DNA of 64,000 nucleotides from a beta proteobacterium L13 (GTDB lineage Bacteria; Pseudomonadota; Gammaproteobacteria; Burkholderiales; Chromobacteriaceae). This document shows positions 9,801 to 18,601 of this stretch, piece after piece (the stretch's first letter is position 1; every line of letters begins with the position of its first letter). The DNA lies in the NCBI GenBank assembly GCA_000335715.1, contig AMYZ01000018.1, forward strand, positions 1-64,000, given 5' to 3'. The notes under the pieces were generated by a model. It saw only the letters and a program-made list of their open reading frames with translations, had not been told where the DNA came from and ran no database searches. The position numbers were made by a program, and so were the translations under genes.

Positions 9801-10478
9801 ATGCTGGATTTTGACTGGAACCTGCTACTGGAAATCGACTGGGTCGAAATCGGCGAAGCCACGCTGGATACCCTCACCATGCTGGGCGTGTCCATGCTGT
9901 TTACCGTGCTGGCCGGCCTGCCGCTGGGCGTGCTGCTGTTCATCTCGGCGCCGGGCCAGCTGCGTGCCCGCCCGCGCCTGTACGCGGTGCTGTCTTTCCT
10001 GGTGAACGTGCTGCGTTCGCTGCCGTTTGTCATTCTGCTGATCGTGCTGATGCCGTTTACCCTGCTGCTGGTGGGTACCTCCATCGGCGTGGCCGGTGCC
10101 ATCGTGCCGCTGGTGGTGGGCGCGGTGCCGTTTTTTGCCCGCTTGGTGGAAAACGTGCTGCGCGAAGTGGACCGTGGCGTAATTGAAGCCAGCCAGTCCA
10201 TGGGGGCGCGTCTGCCGCATATCGTGTTCAAGGTGTTGCTGCCAGAGTCGTTGCCGGGCTTGGTTGGCGCGGCCACCGTTACCGCGGTGGCGCTGGTGGG
10301 CTACACCGCCATGTCCGGCGTCATCGGCGGCGGCGGCCTGGGTGACCTGGCTATCCGCTACGGCTACCAGCGCTTCCAGACCGAAATCATGATTGTCACC
10401 GTGGTGCTGCTGCTGGCGCTGGTACAAGGCCTGCAGTCGGCCGGCGACAGCTTGGTACGCCGCTGTCGCTTCGACTAA
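9801..10478 (+). CDS. metI: Methionine ABC importer, permease subunit
   Basis: MetI is the inner-membrane permease of the methionine importer. The 225-residue protein shows about five hydrophobic helices and the EAA-loop region EASQSMGARLPHIVFKVLLPES that contacts MetN. It ends with the AMSGVIGGGGLGDLAI segment, which is very typical of MetI. It starts at the base after the metN stop, so the two are surely co-translated. metQ follows after 89 bases. Confidence 0.96.
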   Translation: MLDFDWNLLLEIDWVEIGEATLDTLTMLGVSMLFTVLAGLPLGVLLFISAPGQLRARPRLYAVLSFLVNVLRSLPFVILLIVLMPFTLLLVGTSIGVAGAIVPLVVGAVPFFARLVENVLREVDRGVIEASQSMGARLPHIVFKVLLPESLPGLVGAATVTAVALVGYTAMSGVIGGGGLGDLAIRYGYQRFQTEIMIVTVVLLLALVQGLQSAGDSLVRRCRFD

Positions 10479-10567
10479 GACATCCTCCTGTTAATCATGC
10501 TGTGCCCCGTATGCCTGTGCCGACCCGGCCGGGCAGGGGGAAGACTTTCTCTCAAAAAGGAAAAACC

Positions 10568-11353
10568 ATGACCCGCATCAGCAAACTGGCCGCCGTTGGC
10601 CTGGCCGCCATCGCCTTTGCCGCCCACGCGCAAAACGTAAAACTGGTCGTAGCTGCCTCCCCGGTACCGCACGCCGAAATCCTGGAAGCGCTGAAACCTG
10701 CGCTGGCCAAGCAAGGCGTGGATCTGGAAGTGAAAGTGTTCAACGACTACGTGCTGCCGAACACCCAGGTGCAGGAAAAGCAGCTGGACGCCAACTTCTT
10801 CCAGCACATTCCTTACCTGGACAAGTTCAATAAAGACCGTGGCACCACCCTGGTGGTGGCCAGCAAGCCGGTGCACATCGAGCCGTTTGCTGCCTACTCG
10901 GCCAAGTTCAAGAAGGTAGCCGAGCTGCCGAAGGGCGCCACCGTGGCGATCCCGAATGACCCGACCAACGCCGGCCGCGCACTGCTGCTGCTGGACCAGG
11001 GTGGTGTGATCAAGCTGAAAGACCGCAAGAACCTGTACCCGACCAAGAAAGATATTGCGGCCAACCCGAAAGAGCTGAAGCTGAAAGAGCTGGAAGCCGC
11101 CACCCTGCCGCGCGTGCTGAACCAGGTAGACTTGGCGCTGATTAACGCCAACTACGCGCTGGAAGCCAAGCTGAACCCGAAAAAAGACGGCCTGTTTACC
11201 GAAACCACCTCCCCGTACGCCAACCTGCTGGTGGCGCGCAAGGACAACGTAAACAGCCCGGCCATCAAGAAACTGGCCGCCGCGCTGACTAGCCCGGAAA
11301 CCAAGAAATTCATCGAGAGCAAGTATCAGGGTGCGGTTGTACCGGCATTCTGA
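10568..11353 (+). CDS. metQ: Methionine-binding periplasmic protein
   Basis: MetQ captures methionine and delivers it to MetNI. The 261-residue protein begins with the signal peptide MTRISKLAAVGLAAIAFAAHA, cleaved before QN, followed by VAASPVPHAEIL and the FFQHIPYLD and ALINANYA blocks of the NlpA/MetQ family. No lipobox cysteine is present, so this copy looks like a soluble periplasmic protein rather than the lipoprotein found in E. coli. I chose the ATG at 10568, which has AAGG at a good distance; in-frame codons upstream do not resemble a signal peptide. Confidence 0.94.
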   Translation: MTRISKLAAVGLAAIAFAAHAQNVKLVVAASPVPHAEILEALKPALAKQGVDLEVKVFNDYVLPNTQVQEKQLDANFFQHIPYLDKFNKDRGTTLVVASKPVHIEPFAAYSAKFKKVAELPKGATVAIPNDPTNAGRALLLLDQGGVIKLKDRKNLYPTKKDIAANPKELKLKELEAATLPRVLNQVDLALINANYALEAKLNPKKDGLFTETTSPYANLLVARKDNVNSPAIKKLAAALTSPETKKFIESKYQGAVVPAF

Positions 11354-11410
11354 TGTTGATGCCGGCAAGTAGCCTGCAGGCGACTGCCGCTTGAAACAGC
11401 GTCAAACACC

Positions 11411-11441
11411 AAGGGCCTGTCGCCAAAAGCGACAGGCCCTT
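11411..11441 (+). terminator. Hairpin downstream of metQ
   Basis: A perfect 12-bp stem AAGGGCCTGTCG/CGACAGGCCCTT with a 7-base loop lies 57 bases after metQ. It lacks a following T run, so it may stabilise the mRNA or act with Rho. The 280 bases from here to trpG hold no gene I can support. Confidence 0.55.
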
Positions 11442-11723
11442 GCTCATGGCGCCACGCTATGCGTGCAGGGTGACTGCGGCATCTGCTGACAGTGGCCAAA
11501 GCGGTGCGACGGGCGTTTATTGCAGGGATTGCCTCTCATGAAAGGCACGCTGTTTGTGGTATGGTACGGATGCGAAAAATTTCAGGACGGCGCGATACGG
11601 GCTGAACAGATGCCATCCGTTTTGGCGGCGAATGCCCCCTGCTAGCCTGGCGGATGTGGGTGAGAGCCACCGCATGGCACCCGGTGTTGCGCCGTTCTTT
11701 AAAATCAAAGGTTTGAAGCCACT

Positions 11724-12293
11724 ATGCTATTGATGATCGATAACTACGACTCCTTTACTTACAACCTGGTGCAGTACTTTGGCGAGCTGGGGCAGGAGGT
11801 GAAGGTTTTCCGTAATGATGAAATCACGCTGCCGGAAATCGAAGCGCTGAATCCGCAGTATCTGGTGCTGTCGCCAGGCCCGTGCACGCCGAACGAGGCG
11901 GGTATTTCGGTACCAGCCATTCACCACTTTGCCGGCAAGTTGCCCATCATGGGCGTGTGTCTGGGGCACCAGAGCATTGGCCAGGCCTTTGGCGGCAAGA
12001 TTATCCACGCCAAGCAGCTGATGCACGGCAAGGTGTCGCCGGTGTCGCACCATAATGTAGGCATGTTCCGCGACCTGCCCAACCCGGTAACCTGCACCCG
12101 CTATCATTCGTTGGTCATCGAGCGCGAAACGCTGCCGGACTGCCTGGAAATCACCGCCTGGACCGACGATGGCGAGATCATGGGCGTGCGCCACAAGACA
12201 CTGCCGATCGAGGGCGTGCAGTTCCACCCCGAATCCATCCTGACCGAACATGGTCACAAGATGTTGCAGAACTTCCTCACCGAATTTGCCTGA
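11724..12293 (+). CDS. trpG: Anthranilate synthase component II (glutamine amidotransferase)
   Basis: TrpG hydrolyses glutamine to supply ammonia to TrpE for anthranilate formation in tryptophan synthesis; many TrpG proteins also serve PabB in folate synthesis. The 189-residue class I amidotransferase has the oxyanion strand LSPGPCTP, the catalytic Cys in [12 protein letters not shown] and the His/Glu pair in VQFHPES. The N-terminus [14 protein letters not shown] is family-perfect. trpD follows after 31 bases. trpE is not in the window and trpC does not follow, so the operon here is only trpGD. Confidence 0.95.
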   Translation: MLLMIDNYDSFTYNLVQYFGELGQEVKVFRNDEITLPEIEALNPQYLVLSPGPCTPNEAGISVPAIHHFAGKLPIMGVCLGHQSIGQAFGGKIIHAKQLMHGKVSPVSHHNVGMFRDLPNPVTCTRYHSLVIERETLPDCLEITAWTDDGEIMGVRHKTLPIEGVQFHPESILTEHGHKMLQNFLTEFA

Positions 12294-12324
12294 GCCGTTT
12301 ACGACCTATTGCCGGAGATAATGC

Positions 12325-13350
12325 ATGATCACACCGCAGGCAGCGCTTAACCGCCTGATCGACCAGAACGAACTGTTTCACGACGAAATGCTGGACCTGA
12401 TGCGCCAGATCATGCGTGGCGAAGTGCCCGCACCGCTGATTGCTGCCATCCTGATCGGCCTGCGCGTCAAGACGGAAAGCGTGTCGGAAATTGCGGCTGC
12501 CGCGCAGGTCATGCGCGAGTTTGCCACCCAGGTGCCGGTGAGCCAGCGCGACCATCTGGTGGATACCTGCGGGACCGGTGGTGACAAGAGTCATACCTTC
12601 AATATCTCCACCACCGCTGCCTTTGTCAGTGCGGCGGCAGGGGCGCGCGTGGCCAAGCATGGCGGGCGTTCGGTGTCGTCCAGCTCCGGCAGTGCCGATG
12701 TGCTGGAAGCGCTGGGTGTGAACCTGAACCTGAACGCCGGGCAAGTGGCGCGCTGTATCGACGACATCGGCGTGGGCTTCATGTTTGCCCCCAATCATCA
12801 TACAGCCATGAAATACGTGGCACCGGTGCGCAAAGAGCTGGGTGTACGTACCATCTTCAATATCCTGGGGCCACTCACCAACCCTGCGGGTGCACCTAAT
12901 CAGGTAATGGGTGTGTTCCACCCCGACCTGGTAGGCATCCAGGCGCGTGTGCTGCGCGAGCTGGGCAGCGAACACGTAATGATCGTGCATGGTTGTGACG
13001 GCCTGGACGAAATTACCCTGTCTGGCGACACCCGCGTGGCGGAGTTGAAAGACGGCGTGATCATCGATTACGTGCTTAATCCTGCCGATTTTGGTTTGTC
13101 GCAGGCGCCGCTGTCGGCGATTCGAGCCGGGAGTGCCGATGTTTCCAGGCAATTCCTGCTGGACGTGTTGGCCGGCGAGCCCGGCCCGGCGCGCGATATC
13201 GTACTGCTGAATGCTGGTGCTGCCATCTACACCGCCGGCGTGGCTGGCTCCCTGGCTGACGGCGTGCGGGCTGCCGCGGCTGCGATTGATAGCGGCGCAG
13301 CACGAGCCAAGCTCGACGCGCTGGTGAAGCTCAGTCAACATATCGCCTAA
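12325..13350 (+). CDS. trpD: Anthranilate phosphoribosyltransferase
   Basis: TrpD joins anthranilate to phosphoribosyl pyrophosphate, the second step of tryptophan synthesis. The 341-residue protein shows [17 protein letters not shown] (PRPP binding), [18 protein letters not shown], and the [11 protein letters not shown] and VHGCDGLDE blocks. Its start has the ribosome-binding site GGAG 8 bases upstream. It forms an operon with trpG. Confidence 0.96.
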   Translation: MITPQAALNRLIDQNELFHDEMLDLMRQIMRGEVPAPLIAAILIGLRVKTESVSEIAAAAQVMREFATQVPVSQRDHLVDTCGTGGDKSHTFNISTTAAFVSAAAGARVAKHGGRSVSSSSGSADVLEALGVNLNLNAGQVARCIDDIGVGFMFAPNHHTAMKYVAPVRKELGVRTIFNILGPLTNPAGAPNQVMGVFHPDLVGIQARVLRELGSEHVMIVHGCDGLDEITLSGDTRVAELKDGVIIDYVLNPADFGLSQAPLSAIRAGSADVSRQFLLDVLAGEPGPARDIVLLNAGAAIYTAGVAGSLADGVRAAAAAIDSGAARAKLDALVKLSQHIA

Positions 13351-13414
13351 TGTCATCCGCAAGCCACTTTAGGGGGGCTTGCGGCCAACCTTGACTCTGA
13401 ATGCCATTATTTTC

Positions 13415-14788
13415 ATGACTATCGCTCAATCCATTTTCAAAGCCTACGACATTCGCGGCGTAGTGGATGACACCCTCACCGCCGACGCTGCTTTCCTGAT
13501 TGGCCGTGCCATTGGTAGTGAAGCGCGTCTGCGCAATGTGTCTGCCATCTGTATCGGCCGCGATGGCCGCTTGTCCGGCCCCGAGCTGTCGAGCCGCCTG
13601 TCTGATGGTATTCGTGCTGCCGGTGTGGACGTGATCGACGTTGGCCGCGTGGCTACGCCGATGCTGTATTTTGCCGCTTACCAGCTGGAAACCTTTTCTG
13701 GCGTGATGGTCACCGGTAGCCACAATCCGCCGGACTATAACGGCTTCAAGATGATGCTGGACGGCGACACACTGGCTGGCGACTGGATCCAGACCCTGTA
13801 CCAGCGCATCGTGAATAACGATTTCGCCGAAGGCGAGGGCGCCTACCGTACGCACGATATTGCCGAGGCTTACCATCAGCGCATTATTGGCGACATCAAA
13901 CTGGCGCGCCCGATGAAGGTGATCGTGGACTGCGGCAACGGTGTGCCGGGCGACTTTGCCCCGCGTCTGTTCAAAGACCTGGGTTGCGAGGTGCACGAGC
14001 TGTTCTGCGAGGTAGACGGCCACTTCCCCAACCATCACCCGGACCCGGCCAAGCCGGAAAACCTGCAAGACGTGATTCGCGCCCTGCAGGAAACCGATGC
14101 GGAAATCGGCCTGGCGTTTGATGGTGACGGCGACCGCCTGGGCGTGGTCACCAAAGACGGCAATATCATCTGGCCAGACCGCCAGCTGATGCTGTTTGCG
14201 CAGGACGTCCTGAGCCGCCAGCCTGGCGCCAAAATCATTTACGACGTGAAGTGCACCCGTTTGCTGGCACCGGCCATCGAGGCTGCCGGTGGCGTGCCGA
14301 TGATCAACCGCACCGGCCACAGCTTCATGAAAGCTGCCCTTAAAGCCAACCCGGACGCCGGCATGGCCGGCGAAATGTCCGGCCACGTGTTCTTCAAAGA
14401 GCGCTGGTACGGTTTTGACGATGGCCTGTATACCGGCGCGCGCCTGCTGGAGATTCTGTCCAAGGTGGCCGACCCGTCGGCCGTGCTGAACGCGCTGCCT
14501 AACGCGCTGTCCACGCCAGAGCTGAACCTGAAGACCGCCGAGGGCGAAAACCATAGCCTGATCGCCAAGCTGCAAGAAACAGCCCGGTTTGACGGTGCGC
14601 AGGACATCATCACCATTGATGGTTTGCGCGTGGAATACGCTGATGGCTTTGGCCTGATGCGCGCCTCCAATACCACGCCGGTAATCGTGTTGCGCTTCGA
14701 AGCCGACAACGAAGCGGCGCTGGTGCGCATCCAGAACGATTTCCGCCGTGTTCTGGCGCAGGAAACCAGCGCAACACTGCCGTTCTAG
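13415..14788 (+). CDS. Phosphomannomutase/phosphoglucomutase
   Basis: This 457-residue alpha-D-phosphohexomutase of the AlgC/ManB type interconverts hexose 1- and 6-phosphates for LPS, exopolysaccharide and nucleotide-sugar synthesis. Domain landmarks are KAYDIRG at the N-terminus, the phosphoserine loop VTGSHNPPDYNG (the Ser is phosphorylated), the metal site FDGDGDRLG and the sugar loop EMSGH.FF. The C-terminal phosphate loop RASNTTPVIVLRFEA is intact. I chose the ATG at 13415 (MTIAQSIFKAYD); a start at 13379 would add 12 residues not seen in the family. A GTTGGCCGC motif copy lies just upstream at 13381. Confidence 0.92.
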   Translation: MTIAQSIFKAYDIRGVVDDTLTADAAFLIGRAIGSEARLRNVSAICIGRDGRLSGPELSSRLSDGIRAAGVDVIDVGRVATPMLYFAAYQLETFSGVMVTGSHNPPDYNGFKMMLDGDTLAGDWIQTLYQRIVNNDFAEGEGAYRTHDIAEAYHQRIIGDIKLARPMKVIVDCGNGVPGDFAPRLFKDLGCEVHELFCEVDGHFPNHHPDPAKPENLQDVIRALQETDAEIGLAFDGDGDRLGVVTKDGNIIWPDRQLMLFAQDVLSRQPGAKIIYDVKCTRLLAPAIEAAGGVPMINRTGHSFMKAALKANPDAGMAGEMSGHVFFKERWYGFDDGLYTGARLLEILSKVADPSAVLNALPNALSTPELNLKTAEGENHSLIAKLQETARFDGAQDIITIDGLRVEYADGFGLMRASNTTPVIVLRFEADNEAALVRIQNDFRRVLAQETSATLPF

Positions 14789-14793
14789 GCGAT

Positions 14794-14814
14794 AATCGCG
14801 GCCTAGCCGCGATT
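14794..14814 (+). terminator. Hairpin after the phosphohexomutase
   Basis: A perfect 9-bp stem AATCGCGGC/GCCGCGATT with loop CTA starts 6 bases after the stop codon. No T run follows. A second hairpin made of the GTTGGCCGC motif follows at 14841. Confidence 0.5.
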
Positions 14815-14840
14815 GCCCTCGGGCATGCATGAACAAGACC

Positions 14841-14867
14841 AAAAGGTTGGCTGCGGCCAACCTTTTA
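14841..14867 (+). terminator. Terminator formed by inverted GTTGGCCGC-motif arms
   Basis: AAAAGGTTGGC (14841-14851) pairs perfectly with GCCAACCTTTT (14856-14866) across a 4-base loop. The right arm contains a full copy of the dispersed motif (GCGGCCAAC at 14853). A GC stem flanked by A and T runs makes it a plausible bidirectional terminator. Inverted pairs of uptake sequences forming terminators are well known in Neisseria and Pasteurellaceae; this looks like the same arrangement with a different word. Confidence 0.7.
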
Positions 14868-14913
14868 TCATGGGCGGTGCCAATAGGGCGCTGCCGAACA
14901 GAAAGGACACCCG

Positions 14914-15858
14914 ATGTACGCTGAAGCCGCCAGTGCTTTCCACACCGTACGCGACCTGCTGCGCTTTGCCGTGTCGCGTTTCAACCAGGCTGAGCTGACT
15001 TATGGCCATGGCACCAGCAACGCCTACGACGAAGCGGCCTACCTGATTCTGTCCACGCTGAAGCTGCCTATCCAGCAGCTGGAGCCGTATCTGGATGCCC
15101 GCTTGTTGCCGTCGGAAGTGCAAGACGTAGTTAGCCGCATCCAGCACCGCGCCGAAGAGCGTGTGCCGGTAGCCTACCTGACCAACGAAGCCTGGCAGGG
15201 TGAATTCAACTTCTACGTGGATGAGCGCGTGATTGTGCCGCGCAGCTTCATCTACGAGCTGATGGGCGAGCCGCTGGCACCGTGGATCGAACACCCGGAG
15301 CTGGTTCACCGCGCCCTGGACCTGTGTACCGGTTCTGGTTGCCTGGCGATCCAGCTGGCACACCACTACCCGGATGCCGAGATCGATGCGGTAGACATCT
15401 CGCTGGACGCGCTGGAAGTGGCCAGCATCAATATCCAGAACTACGGCCTGGAAGAGCGTATCCAGCTGATCCACAGCGATTTGGTGGAAGGCCTGGAAGA
15501 GCCGTACGACCTGATCATCTCCAACCCGCCGTATGTCGATGCGCCGTCGGTAGAAGCGCTACCGCAGGAGTACCTGCACGAGCCGGAGCTGGCGCTGGGC
15601 TCCGGCGAAGATGGCCTGGATGCTACCCACGTGATTCTGCAAAACGCGGCGCGCCTCCTGACCCCAGGCGGCGTGCTGCTGGTCGAGATCGGCCATAATC
15701 GCGACGTACTGGAGGCGGCCTACCCGAGCCTACCGTTCATGTGGATGGAAACCCAAAGCGGTGACGGCTTTGTGTTCTTGTTGACACGCGAAGACCTGGT
15801 GGCTGCCGGCATGGGCGACCCGATGAACGACGACGACTTTGCTGACGACGACTTCTAA
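14914..15858 (+). CDS. prmB: 50S ribosomal protein L3 glutamine methyltransferase
   Basis: PrmB methylates a glutamine of ribosomal protein uL3 from S-adenosylmethionine. The 314-residue protein has an N-terminal substrate-recognition domain with RVIVPRSFIYELMGE, which distinguishes PrmB from PrmC. The SAM-binding fold follows with DLCTGSGCLAIQLA, DISLDALEVA and the catalytic NPPYVDAPS motif. It ends in an acidic D-rich tail (NDDDFADDDF). It is followed by a strong terminator shared with map. Confidence 0.94.
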   Translation: MYAEAASAFHTVRDLLRFAVSRFNQAELTYGHGTSNAYDEAAYLILSTLKLPIQQLEPYLDARLLPSEVQDVVSRIQHRAEERVPVAYLTNEAWQGEFNFYVDERVIVPRSFIYELMGEPLAPWIEHPELVHRALDLCTGSGCLAIQLAHHYPDAEIDAVDISLDALEVASINIQNYGLEERIQLIHSDLVEGLEEPYDLIISNPPYVDAPSVEALPQEYLHEPELALGSGEDGLDATHVILQNAARLLTPGGVLLVEIGHNRDVLEAAYPSLPFMWMETQSGDGFVFLLTREDLVAAGMGDPMNDDDFADDDF

Positions 15859-15885
15859 GCCGTCTACAAGGTTGGCCGCAAAAAC

Positions 15886-15914
15886 AAAACCCCGCTACGT
15901 GTAGCGGGGTTTTT
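15886..15914. terminator. Bidirectional terminator between prmB and map
   Basis: AAAACCCCGCTAC (15886-15898) pairs with GTAGCGGGGTTTT (15901-15913), giving A and T runs on both flanks between two convergent genes. A motif copy (AAGGTTGGCCGCA) sits just before it at 15868. Confidence 0.9.
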
Positions 15915-15931
15915 CATGGCGCCGTGGCGGC

Positions 15932-16732
15932 TTATTGCTTCCACACCGGTTTGGGTGGCGTGCCGTCCGAAGTCGTCAGGATCTCGTAGCCGGTGGCAGT
16001 AACCAGAATGGTGTGTTCCCACTGCGCCGATAGGCTGCGGTCTTTGGTGACTACGGTCCAGCCATCTGCCAGCAGGCGCAGGTGGCGCTTGCCCTGGTTG
16101 ATCATCGGCTCGATGGTGAAAATCATGCCTTCCTTGATCTCCAGGCCGGTGCCAGGCTGGCCGTAGTGCAGTACTTGCGGCTCTTCGTGGAATTTTGTGC
16201 CAATACCGTGGCCGCAGAACTCTTGTACTACGCTATAACCGGCAGCTTCGGCATGGCGCTGGATGGCGTAGCCGATATCGCCCAGGCGGGCGCCCGGCTT
16301 TACTTTCTCGATGCCTTTCCACATGCACTCATAGGTGACCTTGCACAGGCGGCGCGCAAATTCGCTGACCTCGCCCACGTAGTACATGCGGCTGTTGTCG
16401 CCGTGGTAACCGTCCTTGATCACGGTGATGTCCAGGTTCACGATATCGCCTTTTTTCAGCGGCTTGTTATCGGGAATGCCGTGGCAGATTACGTGGTTGA
16501 TCGAGGTGCAGATGGATTTAGGGTACGGGTTGGTGCCATCTGGCGCGTAATTCAGCGGGGCCGGGATGGTACCTTGTACGTTCACCATGTAGTCATGGCA
16601 GAGCTTGTCCAGCTCTTCGGTGGTTACCCCCGGTTTTACAAACGGGGTGATGTAATCCAGCACTTCGGCAGCCAGGCGGCCGGCGATGCGCATTTTTTCG
16701 ATGTCTTGCTGGTTTTTGATAACAATGGACAT
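15932..16732 (-). CDS. map: Methionine aminopeptidase, type I
   Basis: This enzyme removes the N-terminal methionine from nascent proteins and uses a two-metal centre. Of 266 residues, the metal ligands can be placed in VNLDITV, GDNSRMYY, CGHGIGTKFHE, MIFTIEPM and the last Glu of SAQWEHT. I chose the Met at 16732 (MSIVIKNQQDIEKM), which matches the family start; the in-frame ATG at 16777 adds 15 atypical residues. The gene stands alone between terminators. Confidence 0.95.
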   Translation of the reverse strand: MSIVIKNQQDIEKMRIAGRLAAEVLDYITPFVKPGVTTEELDKLCHDYMVNVQGTIPAPLNYAPDGTNPYPKSICTSINHVICHGIPDNKPLKKGDIVNLDITVIKDGYHGDNSRMYYVGEVSEFARRLCKVTYECMWKGIEKVKPGARLGDIGYAIQRHAEAAGYSVVQEFCGHGIGTKFHEEPQVLHYGQPGTGLEIKEGMIFTIEPMINQGKRHLRLLADGWTVVTKDRSLSAQWEHTILVTATGYEILTTSDGTPPKPVWKQ

Positions 16733-16817
16733 TGCTGGGGTGGGGTCATTTGATGTGTCAACGCAGTATGGTAGCAAATCCTGCTGACAAGCGGGGCGTG
16801 GCGTGCGGTGGGCAATA

Positions 16818-16842
16818 AAAAGCGGACACCGAAGTGTCCGCT
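16818..16842 (-). terminator. Terminator of the porin gene
   Basis: The stem AGCGGACAC/GTGTCCGCT with loop CGAA (16821-16842) is followed on the minus strand by TTTTATT. It lies 27 bases after the porin stop. Confidence 0.8.
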
Positions 16843-16868
16843 GGTAATGTCTATCGAAACAACCTGGA

Positions 16869-17993
16869 TTAGAAGGTGTAACGAATGCCGGCGCCGAAGG
16901 CTTGCGGGTCGTTGCCCTTGGTCAGGCTGGCAGCGCTGGTGCCCAGGCCGGTGTCGTATACCGGGTTGCCCAGGTTGGCGTTCTGCGATTTTTCGTTCTT
17001 GATCTTGGTGGCGTAGGCGTACAGCTGGGTTTGCTTGTAGATGTCGTACGTTGCGCCGATCACCCACTGTTTGGCCTTGTAGTCACCTTCATTGCCGCTA
17101 CGTGCGCTTTTCAGGGCACCTAGGGTGCTGTAAGAGGCGCGCAGGGTGGTTTTGCCAATGGTCTGGCCCAGAATCAGTGTGGTGGCAGTCTGTTTCGGGT
17201 CTTTGCCGGTGGCGTAGTCCATTTTGGCCTGCTCGATACCGCCACCAATGAAAGTGCCACCTGGCAGGGTGTAGCTGGCGACCAGTTTGGTGTAAACGGT
17301 GCTGTTCAGCTCTTTTACGGTATTGCCGCTGTCGTTCTTGCTGCCTTGGCGGTCATAACCGGCGGCCAGTTGCAGGCCACCGGTTTTGTATTTGCCGGCT
17401 AGCGAGAAGCGGTCGTTCTTCTGGCGGGTGCCGTTGGCGGCCAGCGTGCGGGCTTCGTCAAAACCATAAGATACGCCCAGATCAAAACCGGACAGGTTTG
17501 GTGACAGGTAGTGCACGCTGTTTTTCAGGCGGGCTTCGCCGCGCGAGAAGGTGTTGCTGCTGCCGTGGCTGCTGGCAGTGGTGTTGGACATGGCGTCCAG
17601 GCCGATGTCGGTCAGCGCTTTGTAGGCGGAGTCTTTCTGGCCCAGTTCGAATTTACCGAAGTTGCCACCGATGCCCACGAAGGAGTTGCGGCTGGCCAGG
17701 GTGGCGGTTTCGCCCTTGTCATTGGTGCCGGTCTGGTCGAAGCCACGCAGGCTGGTTTCGATCTGGCCGTACACGGTAACGTCGTCTTCTACTTTGGTCG
17801 AACCTTTTACGCCCAGGCGGGAGCTTTGGTCGGTCACGCGGCCGGTGGACGGTACGTCTTTCTTGAAGTCGCCATTGCCCGATGCTTTAACCGATTCAAC
17901 ACCGGCGCTCAGGAAGCCATACCAGGTGATTTCGGCATGGGCAGCAAGGGGAAGAGAGAGGGCGATCAGGCTGGCAAGCAGTTTCTTTTGCAT
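16869..17993 (-). CDS. Gram-negative (betaproteobacterial) trimeric porin
   Basis: This is an outer-membrane general porin of 374 residues. A signal peptide (MQKKLLASLIALSLPLAAHA) is cleaved before EITWYGFLSAG. Many amphipathic beta strands follow, with the porin segment SRLGVKGSTKVEDDVTVYGQIE, and the protein ends in the C-terminal phenylalanine (IRYTF) recognised by the BAM complex. The start has a GGAG ribosome site 8 bases upstream. Porins of this type let small hydrophilic solutes through the outer membrane; substrate selectivity cannot be read from the sequence. Confidence 0.93.
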   Translation of the reverse strand: MQKKLLASLIALSLPLAAHAEITWYGFLSAGVESVKASGNGDFKKDVPSTGRVTDQSSRLGVKGSTKVEDDVTVYGQIETSLRGFDQTGTNDKGETATLASRNSFVGIGGNFGKFELGQKDSAYKALTDIGLDAMSNTTASSHGSSNTFSRGEARLKNSVHYLSPNLSGFDLGVSYGFDEARTLAANGTRQKNDRFSLAGKYKTGGLQLAAGYDRQGSKNDSGNTVKELNSTVYTKLVASYTLPGGTFIGGGIEQAKMDYATGKDPKQTATTLILGQTIGKTTLRASYSTLGALKSARSGNEGDYKAKQWVIGATYDIYKQTQLYAYATKIKNEKSQNANLGNPVYDTGLGTSAASLTKGNDPQAFGAGIRYTF

Positions 17994-18116
17994 TTAATGC
18001 TCCGTTATCCCGTGTGTCGGGTGCTTTTTGAGAACGGGGCAATTGTGCGTTTGAAATGTTGCACTGCAATGAGCGGGCAGTGACAGCCTGATTAACGTTC
18101 AGTTAATCTGAATCAA

Positions 18117-18431
18117 TCAGGCCAGAAACTGGTTGGGGTAAACTTCGTCGATCAGGGTGCGGCAGTCCACGATGCGCAGATCGTTGTCTTTGGCGAAGTC
18201 CATCAGAAAGCGATAGACCGCTGGCTGGATTTTTTCCAGCTTCTTGTCTACGGCGACGCAGCGGACATTGTCCAGCATCATGGGGCGCACAAACTGGTGG
18301 TAGGCCAGTTTCTGATCGTCGCCGAACGACGCCAGAATGCCGGCCAGGCGCTCGGCCCAGTCGCTGGGGCGGAAGGTGCGGCCTTCAGATGTGAGGCCTT
18401 GTATTACGATTTCATACGGGTTGCAGATCAT
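18117..18431 (-). CDS. DUF3579 family protein
   Basis: This 104-residue soluble protein begins MICNPYEIVIQGLTSEGRTFRPSDWAERL, which matches the DUF3579 family found mainly in betaproteobacteria. No catalytic motif or membrane segment is visible and the function is unknown. It lies upstream of the porin on the same strand with 123 bases between, so it need not be in the same operon. Confidence 0.8.
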   Translation of the reverse strand: MICNPYEIVIQGLTSEGRTFRPSDWAERLAGILASFGDDQKLAYHQFVRPMMLDNVRCVAVDKKLEKIQPAVYRFLMDFAKDNDLRIVDCRTLIDEVYPNQFLA

Positions 18432-18601
18432 GGCTTAACCGGGGCGCTTGTTCTTGTGGGTGTGGTCTCAGCCCGCCGCCTGTTTTATCGAATTAGGCAT
18501 GTATTGCCTAGCAGGTCATTCGGGTTGACCCTAATTCTAGCCTAAAAACGATTTCACATCACGTTTTAGCCATATTGTTGCGGCGGCGGTTTTCCCCAAT
18601 G

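Noticed and set aside
9263-10276. Long minus-strand reading frame of over 300 codons opposite metN-metI
   Set aside because: It is the antisense shadow of high-GC genes with strong third-position bias; composition is Ser/Arg/Thr-rich with no domain, and metN/metI are unambiguous.
13331-14860. 509-codon minus-strand frame opposite the phosphohexomutase
   Set aside because: Shadow of a clear phosphohexomutase; His/Gln/Val-rich without recognisable motifs.
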